Shown piece by piece: positions 1 to 4,636 of a stretch of DNA of 10,636 bases. A program made the position numbers and the translations under genes. The stretch's first letter is position 1, and every line of letters begins with the position of its first letter. The stretch is from contig JAZNWZ010000075.1 of NCBI GenBank assembly GCA_045593645.1, positions 1 through 10,636 on the forward strand, given 5' to 3'. The stretch comes from Fimenecus sp045593645 (GTDB lineage Bacteria; Bacillota; Clostridia; Oscillospirales; Acutalibacteraceae). Below the pieces are notes generated by a model that saw nothing but the letters and a program-made list of their open reading frames with translations, did no database searches and had not been told where the DNA came from.

Positions 1-1
1 C

Positions 2-373
2 GTGACAATGGGTCCTATCTGTATTGCTAATGAACTCAAACGTCAGGGTTATGGTAAAATTCTGCTTGACTATTCTCTGGAAAAAGCAACAGAAATGGGA
101 TTCGGTGCAATCTGTTTTGAAGGTAACATTAATTTTTACGGCAAAAGTGGTTTTACTTATGCCAGCGAATTTGGCATCCGTTATCACGATTTACCCGAAA
201 ATGCCGACGCATCATTCTTCCTTTGCAAAGAACTGAAAAAAGGTTATCTCGATGGAATCACAGGTGAGTACACTCCACCACAAGGATACTTTGTAGATGA
301 AGACAAAGCAGAAGAATTCGACAAACAATTCCCACCTAAAGAAAAACTAAAACTTCCGGGACAACTTTTCTAA
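2..373 (+). CDS. GNAT-family N-acetyltransferase, 5'-truncated by window edge
   Basis: The reading frame is open from the window edge to a TAA stop, so the true start lies upstream; 123 codons are visible. The segment RQGYGK (about residues 14-19 of the visible part) fits the acetyl-CoA-binding motif A of GNAT enzymes (Q/R-x-x-G-x-G/A), followed by a helix that ends in a hydrophobic strand. FYGKSGF then matches the common 'YxxxGF' motif B end of the fold. By family knowledge, GNAT proteins move an acetyl group from acetyl-CoA to an amine; the substrate cannot be told from the sequence. The tail after about residue 75 is a 45-residue acidic/lysine-rich extension rich in Pro, as seen in YhbS-like cytosolic acetyltransferases. 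The gene is followed after 15 nt by a strong terminator, so it ends its transcription unit. Family assignment is fairly sure, specific function unknown. Confidence 0.8.
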   Translation: MTMGPICIANELKRQGYGKILLDYSLEKATEMGFGAICFEGNINFYGKSGFTYASEFGIRYHDLPENADASFFLCKELKKGYLDGITGEYTPPQGYFVDEDKAEEFDKQFPPKEKLKLPGQLF

Positions 374-388
374 AACGAACAAAACAAA

Positions 389-421
389 GGGCAGTGCATT
401 TCGGTGTGCTGCCCCAGTTTT
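389..421 (+). terminator. Rho-independent terminator of the acetyltransferase gene
   Basis: A 10-bp stem (389-398 with 405-414, two G-T wobbles, GGGCAG/CTGCCC at the base) closes a six-base TTTCGG loop and is followed by a short T run at 418-421. It begins 16 nt after the acetyltransferase stop codon. Confidence 0.8.
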
Positions 422-480
422 AGCAACTCTCAAATTATTGAATAAAACTCAATCCTTCGATAAATCTGCAACAATATTTC

Positions 481-521
481 ACGCCTATGAAGTTAGCATT
501 TAACCTCATAGGCGTATTTTT
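481..521. terminator. Hairpin H1, convergent terminator-like element
   Basis: A perfect 10-bp stem (481-490 with 506-515, ACGCCTATGA/TCATAGGCGT) continues after a one-base A/C mismatch into a GTTA/TAAC inner stem with a five-base loop. On the + strand it is followed by T5 (517-521), which overlaps the stop codon of the minus-strand small gene. On the - strand the hairpin follows that gene's stop but has no T run after it. It may therefore stop residual + strand transcription and protect the 3' end of the minus-strand message. It resembles hairpin H2 at 902-949. Confidence 0.65.
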
Positions 522-807
522 ATATCTCTTTGAAATTTTGTGAACTGTCGGTGTAAGTTTCAACAATGATTTTTACCCCTAATTTCACCCCTGACACGAA
601 TGCTTCAAGTTCTGCCATACCGTACATATCCATACAACACTCCTTGTACTTTTCAAACAGTGTTTTCTGCTCTTCTGTGAGTGTGGATGATAACTTTTCT
701 TCATTCCGTGCAGCAAGGTGCAAAAGTTGTGAATACTCGCTTCCCTTCTTAACACCCTTGTCCGCAGGAACAATGTTCCCGTAATACAGGTCTTCCAAAG
801 TTGTCAT
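520..807 (-). CDS. DUF6809-like small protein
   Basis: The protein has 95 residues. The start is the ATG at 805-807, because AAAGGAGG (814-821) lies six bases upstream of it; a longer frame reaching 861 would have no such site and would run through the promoter. The N-terminus (LEDLYYGNIVP, residues 4-14) and the following pattern (KGSEYSQLLHLAARNEEKL, then LTEEQKTLFEKYKEC and a helix with AFVSGVKLGVKI) match my recollection of the DUF6809 family. These are small, soluble, mostly helical proteins of clostridia, often encoded in accessory regions and with no known function. No membrane segment or catalytic motif is visible. The gene has its own promoter and is not in an operon with the nuclease pair, since hairpin H2 separates them. 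Family recognition is from memory, and the function is unknown. Confidence 0.75.
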   Translation of the reverse strand: MTTLEDLYYGNIVPADKGVKKGSEYSQLLHLAARNEEKLSSTLTEEQKTLFEKYKECCMDMYGMAELEAFVSGVKLGVKIIVETYTDSSQNFKEI

Positions 808-814
808 AAAAAAC

Positions 815-851
815 CTCCTTTCAGCGTGTCTATATATCACTCTGAAAGGAG
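815..851 (-). promoter_or_regulatory. Inverted repeat covering ribosome binding site and promoter spacer
   Basis: CTCCTTTCAG (815-824) and CTGAAAGGAG (842-851) form a perfect 10-bp inverted repeat with a 17-base loop. One arm is the ribosome binding site of the DUF6809-like gene; the other lies between its -35 and -10 boxes. A transcript from the local promoter lacks the upstream arm and leaves the site free, whereas a read-through transcript from upstream could fold and hide it. A repressor operator is the alternative reading. Confidence 0.6.
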
Positions 852-861
852 TAAAAGTCAA
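833..861 (-). promoter_or_regulatory. Predicted sigma-A promoter of the DUF6809-like gene
   Basis: Read on the - strand, TTGACT (856-861) is separated by 17 bp from GATATA (833-838); a TATATA read two bases further along is an alternative -10. The transcript would start near 826, leaving a leader of about 20 nt that carries the AAAGGAGG site. Confidence 0.6.
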
Positions 862-901
862 GTTATATTTTCACTATTTTTTAAATCTTACTATTCACAA
901 C

Positions 902-949
902 AAAAACATCTATGAAGCTGGTTTCGCTCCCAACCTCATAGGTGTTTTG
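902..949 (-). terminator. Hairpin H2, terminator of the nuclease/coiled-coil operon
   Basis: A 10-bp stem pairs 906-915 with 936-945 (one G-T wobble), with an inner GGTT/AACC stem (920-923 with 932-935). On the - strand it starts nine bases after the stop of the 366-aa gene and is followed by T5 (902-906), so it reads as an intrinsic terminator. On the + strand a T4 run follows too, so it may act in both directions. Its arms share CTATGAAG and AACCTCATAGG with hairpin H1. Confidence 0.7.
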
Positions 950-953
950 TAAT

Positions 954-2054
954 TTATTTCATCGCTTTTATTCTATTTTTTAGCGTTTTAATTTCACTTA
1001 AAATCTTTTCGTATTCAGTAAATGCATCAAGGATTTCTTCGTTATCTTCAAACACTGGTCTTACAAAATATTTTCTGCTGATGCAATAATCTTTTGTACA
1101 ATTTTCAAACTGAACCGTAACTCTGTTTTCATTTTGGTTAATTACAACACCATTGCCAATACCACGCATTGATACTTGTACATTTAACAATGATATGTTT
1201 GCATATGGTTCTACTCTCGTTTCAAGTTCACGAATTTGTTCATTCAAACTATCAATTTCTGCCTGCTTTTCCATTTCTTCTTTCAGGCGTAATTCTTCAA
1301 GTTTATACGCTTTTACAGATTCCGCTTTTGCCTTATGTACAAGTCCATTATAGAAATTGTAAGAATCACAACAGTAGATGACATCAAAGGCTAATGTATG
1401 CAAACTTTCATCACGATAATGTTCATCATCAATCAATGCAAAATGTTTTTCTAGCAAGCTTGGATGCTCTTTTAAGGCATTTACAACAATTTCACCTAAT
1501 TCATAATAATGCTCTAATTTGAAAGTTTCACCTGAACCGATATTCTTGCCAAATTCAACATATTGTGCAAAAGTTTCAACTGGCTTGTACTTATAAATGA
1601 AGTTTTCTTCGGGCTTTACCATAACAAGATAGCAAGATGCAGAGTGTCTGTCCTGCTTATATTTCCATGAATTTGGAAAGGTTTTTTCACGAAGATTTTC
1701 CATGCCTTCAAGAAATTCGTCAATATGATTTTGACGGGTGTTGAGATTCCCTCCATCATCAGCAAACAAAACATCCGTGAAAAGCTTTTTAACTTCATCA
1801 GGTTTCTTTTCAGCGATTTTCACTACACCATTTGCAGGCGATACCATTTTGTTGTCTACAAGAACCGAAAATTCACTTTTTGCTTTGTTAAACAGTTCAG
1901 CAAAATTCATGGTTGCAGCATCTTCTGAAAACCAAATATCCTGAAATCTTTTAATAGCTTTCCACTTAAAAATTTCATTGTGTTCTTTATTATTCACCAT
2001 TTCAAAATCAGCTTCATATCTGTTTATCAATTCATGTAAATTATTTAAGTTCAT
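954..2054 (-). CDS. Uncharacterised protein with coiled coil and C-terminal SH3/KOW-like domain
   Basis: The protein has 366 residues. The ATG at 2052-2054 is chosen because AAAGGA lies eight bases upstream; a TTG two codons earlier is the alternative. It overlaps the upstream nuclease gene by 14 nt, so the two are co-transcribed and probably translationally coupled. I do not recognise the main domain. Residues 1-240 are a globular mixed region with conserved-looking stretches (FKWKAIKRFQDIWF at 29-42, NGVVKIAEK at 75-83, YKQDRHSASCYL at 132-143, YRDESLHTLAFDVIYC at 213-228). Residues 241-282 are a charged, probably coiled-coil helix. Residues 288-335 (GIGNGVV, RVTVQFE, then YFVRPVF) look like a small SH3/KOW-type beta barrel, followed by an EEILDAF helix and a second short coiled coil. 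There is no signal peptide or membrane helix. A part in substrate recognition or assembly for the nuclease is an inference from the overlap alone. Confidence 0.8.
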   Translation of the reverse strand: MNLNNLHELINRYEADFEMVNNKEHNEIFKWKAIKRFQDIWFSEDAATMNFAELFNKAKSEFSVLVDNKMVSPANGVVKIAEKKPDEVKKLFTDVLFADDGGNLNTRQNHIDEFLEGMENLREKTFPNSWKYKQDRHSASCYLVMVKPEENFIYKYKPVETFAQYVEFGKNIGSGETFKLEHYYELGEIVVNALKEHPSLLEKHFALIDDEHYRDESLHTLAFDVIYCCDSYNFYNGLVHKAKAESVKAYKLEELRLKEEMEKQAEIDSLNEQIRELETRVEPYANISLLNVQVSMRGIGNGVVINQNENRVTVQFENCTKDYCISRKYFVRPVFEDNEEILDAFTEYEKILSEIKTLKNRIKAMK

Positions 2055-2622
2055 TTTCAAAATCCTTTCGGTTAATTATAGAATCGATTGCACTTTTAAT
2101 TTCATCAAAATTCAGTGCTTTGAATCCGAAACTCCGTATGCGACCTAATGAAATGGTCTTGTTGTTTTCACAATTTGCATTAATAAAATCTGTTGGTACA
2201 ATGTAAAATTCCCAATTGTTCAAATTGAGCGGATATGCTGTTTCTTTTGTTCTACCGGTATTCAAGCAAAATACATATATATCATTTTGTCTTTCAAATT
2301 TATTTTCACAATCACTGTTTTCGTAGTTACTGTTAGCTTTTGTAATACCAAAAGTTCTCTGCTCTGATATATTGCCATTTTCATTCCAAGGATGATAGTA
2401 TGATGATTGTTTCACTTCAATGCGTTGGTTTCTGTATTTAATATCATACAATGTCCAATAATCAACATTGTGTGCTTCATTCATTCCCAAAGCCTTTGCA
2501 ACAATGAATTCTGCTATAACTTCCTGAAAATTATACACATTGGAGTATTCAAACTGCCAGAAGTCAGCAAGAGTGAATCCTGCCGTTTCTTCATTAAAAG
2601 TAAATATCTCATTACCGGTCAT
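2041..2622 (-). CDS. Predicted PD-(D/E)XK-fold nuclease
   Basis: The protein has 193 residues and starts at ATG 2620-2622, with AGAGGGA upstream. Residues 34-46 form a helix with a glutamate (E38) of the kind that precedes the nuclease core. They are followed by D60 (in WTLYDIKY) and the strand IEVKQSS, giving D60-x8-E69-x-K71, the canonical spacing of PD-(D/E)XK metal-dependent nucleases. The later segment FERQNDIYVFCL (about residues 109-120) and the strand WEFYIVP fit the remaining core strands. By fold knowledge the protein would cut or bind DNA; which substrate is unknown, and I cannot tie it to a named restriction family. It is the first gene of a two-gene operon with the 366-aa protein, has its own consensus promoter, and carries no secretion signal. 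A defence or DNA-repair role is inferred from the fold and from the nearby type I locus. Confidence 0.75.
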   Translation of the reverse strand: MTGNEIFTFNEETAGFTLADFWQFEYSNVYNFQEVIAEFIVAKALGMNEAHNVDYWTLYDIKYRNQRIEVKQSSYYHPWNENGNISEQRTFGITKANSNYENSDCENKFERQNDIYVFCLNTGRTKETAYPLNLNNWEFYIVPTDFINANCENNKTISLGRIRSFGFKALNFDEIKSAIDSIINRKDFENELK

Positions 2623-2646
2623 GCCTATTCCCTCTTTTCTGTTTAT

Positions 2647-2675
2647 ATTATATCACTAGCAAATTAATCCTGCAA
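2647..2675 (-). promoter_or_regulatory. Predicted sigma-A promoter of the nuclease operon
   Basis: On the - strand, TTGCAG (2670-2675), a 17-bp spacer and TATAAT (2647-2652) are followed about 25 bp later by the nuclease start codon. TG one base before the -10 makes it an extended -10 promoter. The 12 bases AGTGATATAATA recur in the deformylase-operon promoter at 4386-4414. Confidence 0.75.
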
Positions 2676-2708
2676 CCAGCTTCTTTGTTCAATGGTACAA
2701 AAATAAGG

Positions 2709-2744
2709 ACAAAACAGGACCGCCCATTTTCGAGTAGTCCTGTT
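2709..2744 (-). terminator. Putative terminator of the deformylase operon
   Basis: AACAGGAC (2713-2720) and GTCCTGTT (2737-2744) form a perfect 8-bp stem with a 16-base loop. On the - strand the stem ends in TTTT followed by a T-rich stretch. It lies about 50 nt beyond the stop of the 183-aa gene and before the next promoter. The long loop and short T run make it a modest terminator. Confidence 0.55.
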
Positions 2745-2794
2745 AACAATTCATTGATTCAATTATAAGTCTTTTTGCAGAAGTTCAAAGCTTT

Positions 2795-3346
2795 TCAGTC
2801 TAATAAACCTTTAATATTCTCATGCTTTTTGCGTCTATATGTATTTGCCATTTCACATTGCCATTTATTCTCTTCTCTTTTCATTTGAATAGCAAAAGCA
2901 TATGTATTTCTCGGTGAATTCAATGCAAAAAATGACTCTATTAAAAGTTGGTTGCATGTTGCAATTTTTTCTATTTGAAACTTATCGGTAAACCAATATC
3001 TAATTGAAATAATCATTTCACCTTTGTTGTTAACTTTAGACGGAGAGTGGAAATTTGTTATTTTCATTGGTTTAATAAGTTTCTTGTCATCAGTAAGCAA
3101 CCTAAAACATTTTGTATAAACTTTAGGATATGGTCGACCCTTATATCCAGTAAATCCAATTTCAAAATCAAGAACTCCATAGCCGTTATCACTATTTAAG
3201 TAATGAAACGATTCTTCTTCAAATCCTGACCAAAGTCTACCATCGGAGAATTGGTGTATTTTACAACTAGTAATAATTAACTCATCAATCTTATTTGTTT
3301 TTTCCACCAGAAATGTTGGCGAGAACTCAAAGTTTATATCAAGCAT
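2795..3346 (-). CDS. Hypothetical protein, last gene of the deformylase operon
   Basis: The protein has 183 residues and starts at ATG 3344-3346, with GAGGTG a few bases upstream. I do not recognise the family. It is rich in aromatic residues and alternates short beta-strand-like segments (LIITSCKIHQF, GVLDFEIGFTGY, MIISIRYWF). The last 50 residues are more helical and end in a basic tail (TYRRKKHENIKG). There is no signal peptide, membrane helix, zinc motif or nuclease motif. It starts 16 nt after the YaiI/YqxD stop, so it is most likely the third gene of that operon, and a hairpin follows it. Its AT content is somewhat higher than that of the two upstream genes, which may mean it was added to the operon later. 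Function unknown. Confidence 0.7.
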   Translation of the reverse strand: MLDINFEFSPTFLVEKTNKIDELIITSCKIHQFSDGRLWSGFEEESFHYLNSDNGYGVLDFEIGFTGYKGRPYPKVYTKCFRLLTDDKKLIKPMKITNFHSPSKVNNKGEMIISIRYWFTDKFQIEKIATCNQLLIESFFALNSPRNTYAFAIQMKREENKWQCEMANTYRRKKHENIKGLLD

Positions 3347-3362
3347 TTTTTCACCTCATTTA

Positions 3363-3812
3363 CTATATTAAAATCCCATCACAATGGTCTAGGCATATTA
3401 ACAATGCCTTCAAAAAGGCTGCATCGTTTTGTGATGTTCTCTTTTTCGGACCCTTTGTCCTATTACCTGCCATACGCTCCTTTTTGCCTATAAAACGGGT
3501 GAAAAGGAGATTTTCTATATTGCTGTCGGTGTAAATGAGTCCATTCTGATTAAGTGCCTTACCACCCTTGCCAAGCACGAGAGCTGCAAGTCCATAATCC
3601 TGCGTAACAACTATATCACCCTTTTCGGTGATATTAGCAATACGACAATCGGCCGAATCTGCACCCTTATCAACGACAATAGTTGTAGCACCATCTCTTT
3701 CAATGGTGTGCGTATTGTCGCATACAATGATACACTCAAGTCCGCGTGCCTTAGCTGTATTGACAGTAATATCTACAACTGGACACGCATCAGCATCAAT
3801 TATTATTTTCAT
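3363..3812 (-). CDS. yqxD: YaiI/YqxD family protein (UPF0178, DUF188)
   Basis: The protein has 149 residues, close to the family norm of about 145-155. It opens with IIIDADACPV (residues 3-12), the signature of the family, whose acidic residues sit in a PIN-like fold. It continues with DKGADSADCRIAN (48-60), VVTQDYGLAALVLGKGG (68-84), GLIYTDSNIENLL (91-103) and RTKGPKKRT (118-126), all in the expected order. The biochemical role of the family is not established; metal-dependent nuclease activity is an inference from the fold. It lies 10 nt downstream of the deformylase-like gene, with a weak GGTGAT site. The oddity is the end: after the family core, the last residues read DHCDGILI, identical to the C-terminus of the neighbouring deformylase and nearly so in DNA. 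The family call is firm. Confidence 0.93.
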   Translation of the reverse strand: MKIIIDADACPVVDITVNTAKARGLECIIVCDNTHTIERDGATTIVVDKGADSADCRIANITEKGDIVVTQDYGLAALVLGKGGKALNQNGLIYTDSNIENLLFTRFIGKKERMAGNRTKGPKKRTSQNDAAFLKALLICLDHCDGILI

Positions 3813-3822
3813 AACATCACCA

Positions 3823-4236
3823 TTAAATTAAGATACCATCACAATGGTCGATTTCATGTTGAATGATTTGTGCTGTCCAACCGGTGAATGTTTTGATTCG
3901 GGTTTGAAATTCAGCTGTCTGCCACTGCACTTTTATGCTCTTGTAACGCTTACACTTACGGGGACCACCGAGCAATGAAAGACATCCCTCTTCTGTTTCA
4001 TAAGGGTCAGACTTTTTAATGATTTCAGGATTGAACATGGTCATATACTTACCATTATCATCAAAACAGATGATACGCTTATAAACACCAATCATATTGG
4101 CAGCCATACCAACGCAACCGTCAGCATTGGCAACAAGAGTGTCAAGCAAATCCTGTGCCACCTGTAAATCTTCAATTGTAGCCTTTTCCGATTTCATAGC
4201 TAACAAAATTGGGTCATGAATTACTTCTCTAATCAT
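3823..4236 (-). CDS. def: Peptide deformylase-like protein, clostridial variant
   Basis: The protein has 137 residues. It carries motif II EEGCLSL (82-88, metal-ligand Cys85) and motif III QHEIDH (126-131, His127 and His131 as metal ligands, Glu128 as general base). Peptide deformylases use these to remove the formyl group from nascent proteins at the ribosome. Motif I reads GMAANMIG (43-50), so the glutamine that normally stabilises the transition state is replaced by Met48. Short deformylases of this GMAANMIG type are, to my knowledge, common in clostridia beside a canonical copy elsewhere, and their activity on formyl-methionine is less certain. The start ATG is 4234-4236; the AAAGGTG site is about 11 bases upstream, a little far. 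It is the first full gene of a three-gene operon with YqxD and the 183-aa protein. The family is sure, the exact activity less so. Confidence 0.88.
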   Translation of the reverse strand: MIREVIHDPILLAMKSEKATIEDLQVAQDLLDTLVANADGCVGMAANMIGVYKRIICFDDNGKYMTMFNPEIIKKSDPYETEEGCLSLLGGPRKCKRYKSIKVQWQTAEFQTRIKTFTGWTAQIIQHEIDHCDGILI

Positions 4237-4252
4237 TTTGTATAATACACCT

Positions 4253-4375
4253 TTACTTTTCTTGGGCTACATCTTTATATGAACGGGCGCTATATATGAA
4301 TTCTTCTTCGATATCAACATTAGGCAGTTTAAGTGCCTCTATATATCTTCATCTTTCATCGTCTCATTTTTTCAT
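4253..4375 (-). pseudogene. Possible relic of a small coding sequence in the deformylase leader
   Basis: On the - strand, 28 sense codons (4256-4339) before a TAA at 4253-4255 read as a plausible acidic protein tail: EALKLPNVDIEEEF, then IYSARSYKDVAQEK. Upstream in the same frame, TGA codons interrupt the reading between an ATG at 4373-4375 and this segment. In another frame the ATG at 4357-4359 gives MKDEDI and then a stop, and would join the tail if two bases of the TATATAT run (4340-4346) were removed. It looks like a decayed or frameshifted small gene lying within the predicted 140-nt leader of the deformylase message. I cannot name the family; chance is not excluded. Confidence 0.3.
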
Positions 4376-4385
4376 GTTAGTAATT

Positions 4386-4414
4386 ATTATATCACTTGTA
4401 ACAGAAACATTCAA
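4386..4414 (-). promoter_or_regulatory. Predicted sigma-A promoter of the deformylase operon
   Basis: On the - strand, TTGAAT (4409-4414), a 17-bp spacer and TATAAT (4386-4391) with TG one base upstream form a near-consensus extended -10 promoter. The start would be near 4379, giving a leader of about 140 nt before the deformylase start codon. Confidence 0.75.
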
Positions 4415-4457
4415 TAACAGACCCTCACTTATTGTACGAAAAATTGGTCTGTTATTT
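4413..4457. repeat. 11-bp perfect inverted repeat in the divergent promoter region
   Basis: AATAACAGACC (4413-4423) and GGTCTGTTATT (4447-4457) are exact reverse complements with a 23-base spacer. The left arm touches the -35 box of the minus-strand promoter. No T run follows on either strand at once, so an operator for a DNA-binding regulator is a better guess than a terminator. Confidence 0.5.
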
Positions 4458-4469
4458 TGTCACAAAATG
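4455..4469. promoter_or_regulatory. Palindrome, candidate operator upstream of hsdR
   Basis: ATTTTGT (4455-4461) and ACAAAAT (4463-4469) form a 7-bp palindrome around a single central base, overlapping the right arm of the larger inverted repeat. It lies about 100 bp upstream of the hsdR -35 box. The rest of the 4237-4636 gap holds only the two promoters and the relic described here. Confidence 0.35.
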
Positions 4470-4566
4470 TCGTTTTTTTACGATTATAGTATATTAAGAT
4501 AATATTCTTCATTTTATATGCTTAATACAAAACAACTTGTAAACCCACTAAAATCGGCACAAAATA

Positions 4567-4595
4567 TTGTTTTACCTGTTTTTTTGTAGTATAAT
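4567..4595 (+). promoter_or_regulatory. Predicted sigma-A promoter of the type I restriction operon
   Basis: TTGTTT (4567-4572), a 17-bp spacer that includes a T tract, and TATAAT (4590-4595) precede hsdR. Transcription would start near 4602, leaving a leader of about 35 nt with the GAGGTG site just before the start codon. Confidence 0.7.
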
Positions 4596-4636
4596 AGTCT
4601 AAATATATTCATTTCAAGTGTGAATGAGGTGAAAAA

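Noticed and set aside
566..784. Plus-strand frame opposite the DUF6809-like gene
   Set aside because: It is a complement-strand shadow without a ribosome binding site; the minus-strand gene has a clear site, promoter and family match.
4237..4400. A riboswitch or RNA leader in the 140-nt deformylase 5' region
   Set aside because: I found no terminator followed by a T run and no known riboswitch core; coding-like codons explain much of the stretch better.
4296..4502. A 68-codon plus-strand frame in the divergent intergenic region
   Set aside because: It has no ribosome binding site, runs antisense through the deformylase promoter and leader relic, and its composition is serine/phenylalanine-rich as expected from the reverse of AT-rich coding DNA.
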